Of a stretch of DNA of 64,000 nt, positions 32,201-40,168 are shown one piece after another. Numbering within the stretch: position 1 is the stretch's first letter; each line of letters starts with the position of its first letter. The position numbers were made by a program, and so were the translations under genes. The notes under the pieces are model-generated. The model was not told the DNA's origin. It did not search any database and worked only from the letters and a program-made list of their open reading frames with translations. Origin of the DNA: Lentisphaerae bacterium GWF2_50_93 (GTDB lineage Bacteria > Verrucomicrobiota > Lentisphaeria > Victivallales > GWF2-50-93); assembly GCA_001804815.1 (NCBI GenBank), contig MHBI01000092.1, positions 62,001 through 126,000 of the forward strand, written 5' to 3'.

Positions 32201-32925
32201 AATTCTCCGTAGTCATACCCGCCCACAATGAAGAGGGTGTCATAAAGGACACTCTCGAAAAGCTTGTTGGGAAGCTCAAGGAGGAATCCTTTGATTTTGA
32301 ACTGGTCGTTGTAGCCGACCACTGTTCGGACAGGACTGAGGGGATCCTTGAGGAGTTTTCCAGGAATGACAGCCGTATCAGATGGGTCAGGAACAAGGAG
32401 AAGGCCGGTTTTGGAATGGCAGTGAGGGCAGGACTGGATGAATTCAAGGGAGATGCCGTGGCGATATACATGGCTGATGCCAGTGACAGTCCGGATGACC
32501 TGTGTAAATATTTCAGGAAGATCGAAGGCGGCGCGGAATGTGTTTTCGGATCGAGGTTCATAAAAGGGTCTAGGATAGTTGATTACCCCAGGCATAAGTA
32601 TCTCCTTAACCGTTTTGTCAATTGGCTTATAAGGATCATGTTCAGGCATGGGCTCAATGACACTACAAACGCTTTCAAGTGCTACCGCCGTGAGGTAATT
32701 GAGGGATGCAGGCCATTCCTTTCTCCCCATTTCAACCTTACAGTCGAGCTTCCTCTGAAATCTTTCATACGCGGATACAAGTTTGAGGTCATACCCATCA
32801 GCTGGGAGAACAGGAAAGCAGGTGTTTCCAAGCTCAAACTCAAGGAAATGGGCTCCAGATACTTCTTCATAATCCTTTATTGCTTCCTTGAGAAATACAT
32901 GGTCGGAAAAGACTACCACAAATAA
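32197..32925 (+). CDS. glycosyltransferase family 2
   Basis: 242 residues of GT-A fold with the DPM1-like signature: FSVVIPAHNEEGVIKDTLEKL, VVADHCSDRTEGIL, NKEKAGFGMAVRAGL, YMADASDSP (DxD region) and TNAFKCYRREVIEG. It lacks C-terminal membrane helices. It probably makes a polyprenyl-phosphate sugar or adds a sugar in the adjoining polysaccharide pathway. Its stop lies within a 12-bp hairpin. Confidence 0.88.
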   Translation: MKFSVVIPAHNEEGVIKDTLEKLVGKLKEESFDFELVVVADHCSDRTEGILEEFSRNDSRIRWVRNKEKAGFGMAVRAGLDEFKGDAVAIYMADASDSPDDLCKYFRKIEGGAECVFGSRFIKGSRIVDYPRHKYLLNRFVNWLIRIMFRHGLNDTTNAFKCYRREVIEGCRPFLSPHFNLTVELPLKSFIRGYKFEVIPISWENRKAGVSKLKLKEMGSRYFFIILYCFLEKYMVGKDYHK

Positions 32926-32947
32926 AATTTCCGGACGGAAATTTTAT
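32922..32947 (+). terminator. hairpin over the GT2 stop codon (possible terminator)
   Basis: ATAAAATTTCCG and CGGAAATTTTAT form perfect 12-bp arms with a two-base centre. There is no long U-tract, so termination is uncertain. Confidence 0.4.
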
Positions 32948-32969
32948 ATCATAAAAAGAGAAATAATAC

Positions 32970-33011
32970 TTGACAATCAATAGCTTATGCGGTATCGTTA
33001 CTCAAAGTAAC
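32970..33011 (+). promoter_or_regulatory. candidate promoter and operator for the gmd-fcl region
   Basis: TTGACA and TATCGT are spaced by 17 bases. Directly overlapping the -10 is the palindrome GTTACT-CAA-AGTAAC, followed by a further GTTACTT half-site. The layout fits a regulated promoter driving the winged-helix/MNT gene and the sugar genes beyond. Confidence 0.5.
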
Positions 33012-33072
33012 GTTACTTAAGGAATGCATAAGTGACGGGGCGAAGCACGGATTTAACGCAATATAAGACTTC

Positions 33073-33246
33073 ACCACTAATCGACACTAATCCCTCACTT
33101 TCACTAATGGGAATTTAAAATATAAACATTTGCTGGGATATTGATTTTTAAAGCAAAAGCAATCTCCCAGTAAGTTATTGTTAGTGTCCGATAAGTGAAG
33201 ATTAGTGGTTGAATAATATTTTCGTGTAATTCGTGTGTTTCGTGGT
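33073..33246 (+). repeat. phased CACTAA/TTAGTG element, copy 1 (core class A)
   Basis: The left part has CACTAA boxes; the core is a palindrome, TTGCTGGGATATTG with CAATCTCCCAGTAA; the right part has TTAGTG, TAAGTG and TTAGTG boxes ending GATTAGTGGTT (33210). A second array of three TTCGTG boxes at 9-base period follows (33221-33246). It lies between the GT2 gene and the WH-MNT gene. Confidence 0.85.
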
Positions 33247-33276
33247 CAAAATTTTTATCTACTGACTATTTACAAA

Positions 33277-34308
33277 ATGGCTTCAATCGAAAAAAAAGAA
33301 CTCCTGGAACTTGAGATCCTCAAGCAGGTCGAGACAAGTCCCAGGCTGAACAACCGCCTCGCCGCATCAAAACTCGGCTGCAGCGTAAAGCTTGCACATG
33401 TCCTGCTTTCAAAAATGGTCGACAAGGGGCTGCTACATGTTAAGAAGCACCATTCGAGGCGCTGGGATTACTTCCTGACGCCCAGCGGCATAGCAGAAAA
33501 GGCGCGGATCACCTATGAATTCATAGATTTCTCGATGCAGTTTTACCATGAAGCCCGCAGGCAGAGCTCCAGGGTCTGCCGTCAGATAGCCGAATCCGGC
33601 AAGAAGAATGTTGCTTTTCTTGGGGATGGCGAACTTGCGGAAATAGCGTATCTGGGAATAAAGGAATGGGGTCTTGATCTAAACGAAGTATATGGAGAGG
33701 GGAAAAAAGAATTCCTTGGACTCAAGGTCAAACCTTATGAATCTATGCCCTCATCTTCGTCAGAAGCCATTATCGTGTGTCTTTTTGACAAGACTATGCC
33801 GATGAGGGCTGATTATCTTCCAGCCGGTATGGAAAGGAATGAAAAGATGTTCTGGGTGTTTTCTGGAGAATACTATGATGAACAGGGAGTAAGAAGGAAT
33901 GAGATCCCGGAGACTGGAGACATGAGAATGACGCTTTTTTCTATATTGGATCAGGAAGACGACATAAAAATTTGTTTCCTTTATGGATCTTCTGCAAACG
34001 GAAGGGCGACTGCCTCCAGCGACATAGATGTAGCAGTTGCATCCGATGGGCTGATAGACCAGGACAGGTTGCTGGAATTGGCCTCAATAATTTCAAAATC
34101 AGCAGCCCGCGAAACAGATATTGTTGACCTTCATTCAGTACACGGGGAAATACTCAGGCAGATCATTTCAAAGGGTAAACCAGTTTTTATCAAGGATAAG
34201 AATATGTATGCGGATATCATTGACAGGATGGTTTTCAACGAGGCCGATATGATGCCTAATTACAATATGATACTTTCAAAAAGGCGCGAGGCATTTACTA
34301 ATGGATAA
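33277..34308 (+). CDS. winged-helix EPS-type regulator fused to an MNT nucleotidyltransferase antitoxin
   Basis: 343 residues from ATG 33277; an upstream start would lie inside the repeat. Residues 1-75 are a winged helix like the MarR-type regulators found in EPS clusters (RLNNRLAASKLGCSVKLAHVLLSKMVDKGLL). Residues about 95-215 look Rossmann-like (KKNVAFLGDGELAEIAYLGI). From about 225 a minimal nucleotidyltransferase follows with the exact GSx10DxD motif (G237, S238, D249, D251). In known MNT-HEPN systems this enzyme AMPylates the partner toxin on a tyrosine. The HEPN gene overlaps by 8 bases. The three-part fusion is unusual. Confidence 0.85.
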   Translation: MASIEKKELLELEILKQVETSPRLNNRLAASKLGCSVKLAHVLLSKMVDKGLLHVKKHHSRRWDYFLTPSGIAEKARITYEFIDFSMQFYHEARRQSSRVCRQIAESGKKNVAFLGDGELAEIAYLGIKEWGLDLNEVYGEGKKEFLGLKVKPYESMPSSSSEAIIVCLFDKTMPMRADYLPAGMERNEKMFWVFSGEYYDEQGVRRNEIPETGDMRMTLFSILDQEDDIKICFLYGSSANGRATASSDIDVAVASDGLIDQDRLLELASIISKSAARETDIVDLHSVHGEILRQIISKGKPVFIKDKNMYADIIDRMVFNEADMMPNYNMILSKRREAFTNG

Positions 34309-34717
34309 GATGGTTATATTCAATAAGATAGAGAGTCTGCGCAGGTGCATAAACAGGATCAGGGAGAAAACACCGGAGACTGCAGGTCAGCTTGAATCTG
34401 ATATTGATCTTCAGGATATCATTACCGTCAATCTTGAAAGGGCAGTACAGACTTCGGTGGATATGGCGGCCCATATTATAGCTGAGCTCGAATCTCCTGC
34501 TCCGGAAACTATGGCTGAAGCTTTTGTGATCCTTGAGAAAAACAGGATTATCCCTCCGGAATTATCAGTAAAAATGCAGAAGGCTGTGGCTTTTAGGAAC
34601 ATTGCCGTCCATGCCTATCAGAAGATGAATTGGAATATTGTACATAAGATTGCTAAGGATGGAATAAATGATTTCGTGGAATTCGCAAGGTTGGTTACAG
34701 AAAAAATGGGAAACTAA
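34301..34717 (+). CDS. HEPN-domain RNase toxin (DUF86-type)
   Basis: 138 residues, all helical. The active motif Rx4HxY is intact: R99, H104 and Y106 in FRNIAVHAY. Length and the VDMAAHIIAE and FVILEKNRII blocks match DUF86 HepT toxins. Known HepT proteins cleave RNA and are silenced by AMPylation of that Tyr by the MNT partner. Here the partner is the C-terminal domain of the preceding regulator. Confidence 0.9.
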   Translation: MDKMVIFNKIESLRRCINRIREKTPETAGQLESDIDLQDIITVNLERAVQTSVDMAAHIIAELESPAPETMAEAFVILEKNRIIPPELSVKMQKAVAFRNIAVHAYQKMNWNIVHKIAKDGINDFVEFARLVTEKMGN

Positions 34718-34729
34718 AGCTCAGTTTTA

Positions 34730-34771
34730 ACCACTAACCTGCACTGACGGGTTCAGTAACAAGAATTTAAA
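34730..34771 (+). repeat. solitary left arm of the phased element
   Basis: ACCACTAAC and decayed CACTGA and CAGTAA boxes at 10-11-base spacing are followed by AACAAGAATTTAAA, which matches the left arm of the copy at 36880. There is no core or right arm. It lies 9 bases before the gmd start. Confidence 0.7.
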
Positions 34772-34779
34772 AGGAAAAT

Positions 34780-35793
34780 ATGAAAAAAGCGCTCATAACA
34801 GGAATTACCGGCCAGGATGGTTCCTACCTTGCCGAACTCCTGCTTTCAAAAGGATATGAGGTTCACGGAGTCATCAGAAGATCTTCTTCCTTCAACACCG
34901 AGAGGATAGATCATATCTACAAGGATCCGCACGAAAAACCCAATCTTAAGCTTCTTTACGGGGATCTTAACGACTCCAGCAGCCTGGCTGAAATACTTCA
35001 CTCCGTCAAACCTGATGAAATCTACAACCTGGGCGCACAGAGCCACGTCAGGGTGTCCTTTGACATCCCGGAATACACCGGAGAGATAACCGGCATGGGG
35101 ACGCTGAGAGTGCTTGAAGCAATCAGGAGGACAGGCTGCAAGGCGAGATTCTATCAGGCGAGCAGCAGCGAGATGTTCGGCAAGGTGGCCGAAACACCGC
35201 AGACGGAGAAAACTCCTTTCTATCCGAGAAGTCCTTATGGTGCGGCGAAAGTCTTTTCATATTGGATGACGGTGAATTACCGTGAAAGCTATGATATCTT
35301 CGCGTGCAACGGCATACTTTTCAACCATGAATCACCGCGCCGAGGCGAAACCTTTGTAACCAGGAAAATTACCAGGGCGGCTACTCGCATAAAGCTTGGA
35401 CTCCAGAGCAAATTATATCTTGGAAACCTTGATGCCAGGCGCGACTGGGGATACGCAGGAGACTTTGTCGAGGCCATGTGGCTGATGCTGCAGGCCGACA
35501 AGCCGGATGATTACGTAGTCGCCACAGGAGAAACACATTCCATAAGGGAATTCCTCGATGAGTCTTTCGGCCTGCTGGATCTCGACTGGAGGAAATATGT
35601 CGAAGTCGATCCGAAATACTTCAGACCTGCCGAAGTTGATCTTCTTCTCGGTGACAGCGCGAAAATAAGGAAAAAACTCAAGTGGAAGCCGAAAGTCGCT
35701 TTCAAGCAGTTGGTCAAGATGATGGTCAACAATGATTTGGATCTAGCTAAGAAAGAGAAAGCAATCAAAGAGTTCACCACTAATCGACACTAA
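34780..35793 (+). CDS. gmd: GDP-mannose 4,6-dehydratase (or GDP-heptose dehydratase)
   Basis: 337 residues with the full Gmd signature: [78 protein letters not shown] and [16 protein letters not shown]. It converts GDP-mannose to GDP-4-keto-6-deoxymannose. A GDP-heptose substrate is possible because a GDP-heptose pathway is encoded downstream. The C-terminal FTTNRH and the stop codon come from the intergenic repeat. A fucose-synthase-type gene follows. Confidence 0.93.
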   Translation: MKKALITGITGQDGSYLAELLLSKGYEVHGVIRRSSSFNTERIDHIYKDPHEKPNLKLLYGDLNDSSSLAEILHSVKPDEIYNLGAQSHVRVSFDIPEYTGEITGMGTLRVLEAIRRTGCKARFYQASSSEMFGKVAETPQTEKTPFYPRSPYGAAKVFSYWMTVNYRESYDIFACNGILFNHESPRRGETFVTRKITRAATRIKLGLQSKLYLGNLDARRDWGYAGDFVEAMWLMLQADKPDDYVVATGETHSIREFLDESFGLLDLDWRKYVEVDPKYFRPAEVDLLLGDSAKIRKKLKWKPKVAFKQLVKMMVNNDLDLAKKEKAIKEFTTNRH

Positions 35794-35942
35794 TCCTTCA
35801 CTAATGGGAATTTTACATATGAACATTTGCCGGGATATTGGTTTTGAAGCAAAAGCAATCTCCCGGCAAGGTATTGTTAGTGCAAGATAAGTGCAGATTA
35901 GTGGTTAAATAATAGTTTTCGTGTAGTTCGTGTGTTTCGTGG
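35776..35942 (+). repeat. phased CACTAA/TTAGTG element, copy 2 (core class A)
   Basis: Three CACTAA-type boxes overlap the gmd 3' end. The core palindrome is TTGCCGGGATATTG with CAATCTCCCGGCAA, then TTAGTG, TAAGTG and TTAGTG boxes, then a TTCGTG array (35918-35942). It differs from copy 1 in the core by a paired change (C-G for T-A) that keeps the stem. Confidence 0.88.
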
Positions 35943-35952
35943 TAAGAATCTT

Positions 35953-36891
35953 ATGGCTATAAATAAAAACTCCAAAATCTATGTTGCCGGCCATACCGGC
36001 ATGGTCGGTTCGGCAATATGCCGTAATCTTCAATCATCCGGCTTCACAAATATCGTAGTGCGGACAAGCAGTCAGCTGGACCTGCGTGACACTCAAAAAG
36101 TCGTAAGGTTTTTTCAAAAGGAAAAACCTTGTTATGTCTTCTTCTGCGCGGGCAGGGTGGGAGGGATCAAGATAAACAGCGAGAAACCGGCGGAATTCCT
36201 TTATGACAACATGATGATGGCGGCGAACGTAATCCATCAGTCCTATCTGATTAAGGTCAAGAAGCTGTGCTTCCTCGGAAGTTCATGCATCTATCCGCGC
36301 GAATGTCCGCAGCCCATGAAGGAGGAATATCTCCTGACAGGTCCTCTTGAGCCGACAAATGAAGGATATGCAGTTGCGAAACTCGCAGGATATAAGCTCG
36401 CGTATTATTACGCCAGACAATATGGAATGAATACAATTTCGATAATGCCCTGCAATCTCTATGGGAAAAACGATCACTTTGATCTGGAAAAGGCGCACGT
36501 CCTTTCTTCTTTAGTAAAAAGATTCGTTGATGCAGTCAAAGAGAATAAGTCCGAGGTGAAATTGTGGGGGACCGGAAGCGCAAAAAGGGAATTCATGAAT
36601 GTCGACGATCTTGCTGGAGCGGTCATATTCCTGATGGACAAAAGATCGGATCCGGAAATAATCAACGTAGGAACTGGAACCGACATCACCATCAAGGAGC
36701 TTGCGCTTAAAATAGCAAAAGCTTCGGGATATAAGGGTAAAATAATATGGGACAAGTCAATGCCGGACGGCATGCCGCGAAAATGCCTGGACATCTCAAA
36801 ATTCAAACAACTTGGATTTGCCCCAAAGATATCGCTTGATGACGGCATCGGGCAGATGATAAGCGAATACCGGAATATCACCACTAACTGA
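35953..36891 (+). CDS. fcl: GDP-L-fucose synthase-like epimerase/reductase
   Basis: 312 residues from ATG 35953; an earlier GTG lies inside the repeat. IYVAGHTGMVGSAICRNL is the NADP motif, FLGSSCIYPRECPQPMKEEYLL carries the catalytic Ser and Cys, and GYAVAKLAGYKL the Tyr-x3-Lys. It epimerises and reduces the 4-keto-6-deoxy product of Gmd to GDP-L-fucose or a heptose equivalent. The C-terminal NITTN and the stop codon come from the following repeat. Confidence 0.93.
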   Translation: MAINKNSKIYVAGHTGMVGSAICRNLQSSGFTNIVVRTSSQLDLRDTQKVVRFFQKEKPCYVFFCAGRVGGIKINSEKPAEFLYDNMMMAANVIHQSYLIKVKKLCFLGSSCIYPRECPQPMKEEYLLTGPLEPTNEGYAVAKLAGYKLAYYYARQYGMNTISIMPCNLYGKNDHFDLEKAHVLSSLVKRFVDAVKENKSEVKLWGTGSAKREFMNVDDLAGAVIFLMDKRSDPEIINVGTGTDITIKELALKIAKASGYKGKIIWDKSMPDGMPRKCLDISKFKQLGFAPKISLDDGIGQMISEYRNITTN

Positions 36892-37014
36892 CACTAAGGG
36901 TGCACTAACAAGAATTTAAATACAAACCTTGCTGCGAGTTTAATTCTACCTTGTTAAATTAAACTCTCAGCAAATATTCCTTAGTGTCTAGTTTTGTTAG
37001 TGCAGATTAGTGGT
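36880..37014 (+). repeat. phased CACTAA/TTAGTG element, copy 3 (core class C)
   Basis: CACTAA boxes at 10-base period overlap the fcl stop. The core is a different palindrome: TTGCTGCGAGTTTAATT with AATTAAACTCTCAGCAA (16 of 17 paired). The right boxes TTAGTG, TTAGTG and TTAGTGG follow. Confidence 0.88.
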
Positions 37015-37083
37015 GAAAAAGTATTCCTCAGCGTCGCTGCGCGAGATATTCTAATGTTCGTGTAATTAAGCAAAAGAATAAAA

Positions 37084-38023
37084 ATGCTAAATGAAATCAA
37101 AATAAAAGAACTCATTAGGCATGGTGAAAACGCAACCTTGGAATTCAAGGAAGCTGGACGCGATTCACTGCCTTCCAGCCTCTTTGACACAATCTGCGCA
37201 TTTTTGAATGCTGAAGGAGGAATAATCCTCCTGGGCGTCAAAGACGATGGAGAAGTTTCAGGAGTCCATCCGGACTGCGTGGCAAAGCTGAAGGCTGATC
37301 TTGCGAATCTCGCAAATAATCCCCAGAAACTCGATCCAGTATTCATAATTGGAGCAACCGATTATGCCATAGACGGTAAAATAGTTATTTATTGAAAAAC
37401 ATTTGAACGATCCCTTCCACCTTGAAGGTGACATACGCATCAGCCTGCGAGAGAAGATATTCCGTGAACTAGTGTCTAATATCATTGCGCACAGGGAATA
37501 TGCTGATGCCCGCCCGGCGACCATGATGATTTACAAGGACAGGGTTGAATTCAAGAATCCAAACCACCCAAATGGAAAAGGCCCTATAAACCCCAAGTCC
37601 TTTGTTCCACGTCCTAAGAACCCTGTGATTTCCAGATTCATGATTCAGCTAGGGCGAGCAGAAGAACTCGGATCAGGGATAACTAATGTGACTAAATATC
37701 TTCCATTCTATGCGAAGGGTGCAAAAGCTATTTTCATTGAGGATTCGATGTTCTCCACAGTAATCCCTCTAATTCCGAACGCAAAAGAAAATGATATTGA
37801 AAACAATATTAATGAAACGCCGGTGAAAACGCCGGTGAAAACGCCGGTGAAAATTCTTTCCTTGCTAAAGGAAAATCCTTCTTTGACAATTCCCGAACTC
37901 GCAAGTAAAACTGGAAAATCGGAAAGTGCCGTGGAAAGGACTGTCAGGAAGCTGCGTGAATCAAAACATTTGAAACGCATTGGTCCGGACAAGGGCGGAC
38001 GCTGGCAGGTTATGGAAAAATGA
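37084..38023 (+). pseudogene. AlbA_2/Schlafen-type ATP-binding regulator with internal deletion
   Basis: Two frames split by a stop at 37393. The first (104 codons) is the AlbA_2 N-terminus: ESKEAG-like ATLEFKEAGRD and CAFLNAEGGIILLGVKDDGEVSGV. The second (207 codons) is the C-terminal ATPase-like part (IFRELVSNIIAHREYADARPATM, RFMIQLGRAEELGSGITNV) plus a winged helix (SLTIPELASKTGKSESAVERTVRKL). The middle of the usual protein is missing, so the gene has been deleted internally and is probably dead. Three tandem 12-base units encode TPVK-TPVK-TPVK in the linker. Confidence 0.75.
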
Positions 38024-38057
38024 CCACGGACGGATTGATAGGTAGTGAAATGACGGC

Positions 38058-38105
38058 ACCACTAACGGCCACTGATCTAGAAGTTCGAAAGTTCGGAAAT
38101 GCGTA
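38058..38105 (+). repeat. left-arm fragment of the phased element joined to a UPF0175 5' end
   Basis: ACCACTAAC and CACTGA boxes are followed by a 27-base stretch (38079-38105) that recurs exactly at 40111-40137 after the same left arm. No core or right arm is present. Confidence 0.7.
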
Positions 38106-38272
38106 TTGAGGCTGCAACCCAGTGGTATGCCCAACAGCGTATCTCGCAGGAAAAAGCGGCTGAGATAGCAGGACTTGGCCGAGCGGAGTTTATCGATGCG
38201 TTGTCGCTCCGGCACATACCATTAGTCCAAGTAGATTTGAACGAGCTCATGGACGAGGTGCGACGTGCCTGA
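38099..38272 (+). pseudogene. N-terminally truncated UPF0175 antitoxin
   Basis: 57 codons. AATQWYAQQRISQEKAAEIAGLGRAEFIDAL is the helix-turn-helix part of UPF0175, equivalent to residues 29-59 of the intact copy at 39341. The N-terminal 20-25 residues are missing and replaced by repeat sequence. It overlaps the following DUF3368 remnant by 8 bases. Word usage is more GC-rich than the surroundings, which suggests a separate origin. Confidence 0.7.
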
Positions 38273-38603
38273 AGCATGGGTTATCAATGCATCCCCTATT
38301 ATACTCTACGACAGAGTTGGACGACTTGATGTGATTGAACGATTAGCCCCAAAGATTTTTGTTCCAAGCAAGGTGGTAGAAGAGATTCGAGACGGCATTT
38401 CTAAAGATATGTCGGCCCGTTTGGCGGTTGACTGGGCGACGCGATATATCATGGCGGATATTCAGGTTCCACCAAGCGTGGAGCATTGGGATATTGGTCC
38501 AGGTGAATCGCAAGTGATAAGTCATTGTCTCCAAGGTTCGGGCATGTATGTTGGTGACGAACTAATCAGACAGTCCCTAGAAGCCATCGGGGAAGAGGAT
38601 TAA
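38265..38603 (+). pseudogene. DUF3368 PIN-like toxin with internal deletion
   Basis: 112 codons starting at GTG. The N-terminal two thirds is normal (WVINASPIILYDRVGRLDVI, IFVPSKVVEEIRDG, GPGESQVISHCLQGSGM). The frame then jumps to the very end of the family (YVGDELIRQSLEAIGEED). About 50 residues that normally hold the DDxxAR motif and TLGVL-like helix are absent, so the nuclease core is lost. It pairs with the truncated UPF0175 upstream. Confidence 0.75.
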
Positions 38604-38962
38604 CCTTGCAGATTAGACCTTGTCAGATTGCCCAATCTGCTTGTTTGGAATAACAGGCTGGAAAGCCTGTCTTACTTAAACATACAAATCCTTGCAGCGA
38701 TTTTTATTTGCTCTTCGGCTCATCATTTGCATGGTACAGCCAAACAGGCGCTTGTATTGCTTTCAAGTGCGCGCTTCTCCAAGCGTCCTGTTGCCAGCCC
38801 TGAGGAAGTAAGCAGCCGGATATCTAATATGCGTAACGAATGGGATCATCACCCATGAAGCGATGTGTTTAACTCGACACCTGCTGTGTCATTTACCTGC
38901 TGGAGGATGTCTTGGGATTTAGTGTCCCAATGCGCAATCACCTAGAGTTAAAGAAAGATTTT
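38604..38962 (+). other. non-coding debris with hairpins and a duplicated gene fragment
   Basis: CAGATT-GCCC-AATCTG (38624) and ACAGGCT-GGAA-AGCCTGT (38653) are REP-like hairpins. Positions 38713-38842 repeat 42141-42270 and encode a fragment (AHHLHGTAKQALVLLSSARF onward) of an unknown protein, here preceded by unrelated sequence. No intact gene was found. Confidence 0.6.
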
Positions 38963-39156
38963 ACCACTAGCCTGTCCCCCAGCCTGTCCCTCGTAGCCTT
39001 GGCGTGGTGGGAAGCCTTGGCGAAGGAGGATCCACACTAATTTGACACTAATAGGAATTAAGATATGAACATTTGCCGGGATATTATTCTACTCCTGAGA
39101 AAAATCTCCCGGCAAGATATTGTTAGTGTCTAGTTTCGTTAGTGTAGATTAGTGGT
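38963..39156 (+). repeat. phased CACTAA/TTAGTG element, copy 4 (core class A, expanded left arm)
   Basis: ACCACTAG is separated from the remaining CACTAA boxes by a 60-base GC-rich insert containing two CCTTGGCG repeats. The core is the class A palindrome TTTGCCGGGATATT with AATCTCCCGGCAA. Right boxes TTAGTG, TTAGTG and TTAGTGG follow. From 39157 to 39340 nothing coding is seen. Confidence 0.8.
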
Positions 39157-39340
39157 TAAAAAAAGGTTTTAATTTCTATGTGGTTGAAAATCTCTGAGTC
39201 GGAGTTTATCCCGATTCAGATATACATCGGGACGTCGCCGCGCGAGACAGTTTCAAAGTAATAGCAAGAGTGTGACCCCCAAGGGCATATGAAGTTGAAT
39301 TATTGAATCGAGAAGCTAGTTTAAACCTAGGAGAAAATCA

Positions 39341-39586
39341 ATGACACAATTGACATTAGAGTTACCGGAAACAACCTTTGCTGTTTTTCATCAATCGCCG
39401 CGTGAATTCGGTGAGTCGATGAAGGTTACTGCTTTGGTCAAATGGTACGAGGAAGGTAAGGTTTCTCAGTCAAAAGCTGCTGAAATAGCAGGGATATCCA
39501 GGCAGGATTTTTTGGAACAATTGTTTATACACAAAGTTTCTCCGTATCAACTGACTCCGGAAGAACTGATAAATGAAACTGAGTAA
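39341..39586 (+). CDS. UPF0175-family antitoxin
   Basis: 81 residues, complete. LTLELPETTFAVFHQSPREFGESMKVTALVKWYEEGKVSQSKAAEIAGISRQDFLEQL is the family signature. The gene begins behind TAGGAGAAAATCA. It overlaps the DUF3368 gene by 14 bases and forms an intact pair with it, in contrast to the decayed pair at 38099. UPF0175 proteins are predicted DNA-binding antitoxins. Confidence 0.88.
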   Translation: MTQLTLELPETTFAVFHQSPREFGESMKVTALVKWYEEGKVSQSKAAEIAGISRQDFLEQLFIHKVSPYQLTPEELINETE

Positions 39587-40067
39587 ACTGGTTGTTAATT
39601 CATCCCCGATTATCTCCCTCTCAAAGATAGGGTATGCTGATTTATTGTTCGACTTGTCATCGGAACTAATAATTCCAGAAGCGGTATATCAGGAGATCAA
39701 TAACCATAAATGCAATGATTCAGCAGTTAAGTGGATCAAAAATCAGGACTCCTCCTTATTTCGCCCAGTCGAAGTTCCTGGAATCGTATCTGATTGGAAT
39801 TTAGGGAGGGGAGAATCTCAGGTGATTGCATATGCATATCATAATAAAGAGTTTGCAGCAGTAATCGATGACAGAGCTGCAAAAAAAAGCGCAGATTATG
39901 CCAGGGCCTTCTCTTTGTTCTCCAGATATTACGATTATGCAACCTGTGAGGCTGCGCTTGAGAATGAAAATAAAGAGGTAAGGCAACTTTCAATAAAATA
40001 CCTGAATGAAATGAAGAATTCAGGGGATCCTTTTGCAATTGAGATTCTGGGATCAATAAAGCTATAA
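39573..40067 (+). CDS. DUF3368 PIN-like nuclease toxin
   Basis: 164 residues, full length. LVVNSSPIISLSKIGYADLL (first Asp replaced by the family's NSSP motif), IIPEAVYQEINNH, LGRGESQVIAYAY, then AAVIDDRAAKKSADYARAF with the acidic pair. Compared with the usual family the last third (FSRYYDYATCEAALENENKEVR) is atypical, so the C-terminus may be altered or swapped. Predicted RNase toxin paired with the upstream UPF0175 gene. Confidence 0.82.
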   Translation: MKLSKLVVNSSPIISLSKIGYADLLFDLSSELIIPEAVYQEINNHKCNDSAVKWIKNQDSSLFRPVEVPGIVSDWNLGRGESQVIAYAYHNKEFAAVIDDRAAKKSADYARAFSLFSRYYDYATCEAALENENKEVRQLSIKYLNEMKNSGDPFAIEILGSIKL

Positions 40068-40090
40068 AATCATTCCATCCCGTGAAAGTC

Positions 40091-40168
40091 ACCACTAACG
40101 GACACTGATAAGAAGTTCGAAAGTTCGGAAATGCGTAAGTTCTAGAGTTATAAAAGCAGAAAACTGTC
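40091..40168 (+). repeat. left-arm fragment and junction scar, apparently an emptied unit
   Basis: Starts with the same left arm and 27-base UPF0175 junction as 38058-38105, then at CTAGAGTTA resembles the sequence just before copy 4 (near 38943), and runs directly into copy 5. Everything between those two junctions in the 38 kb unit is missing here. Confidence 0.55.

Noticed and set aside
32095-32919. 274-codon minus-strand open frame
   Set aside because: It is the antisense shadow of the GT2 gene at 32197, with no family resemblance and no ribosome site.
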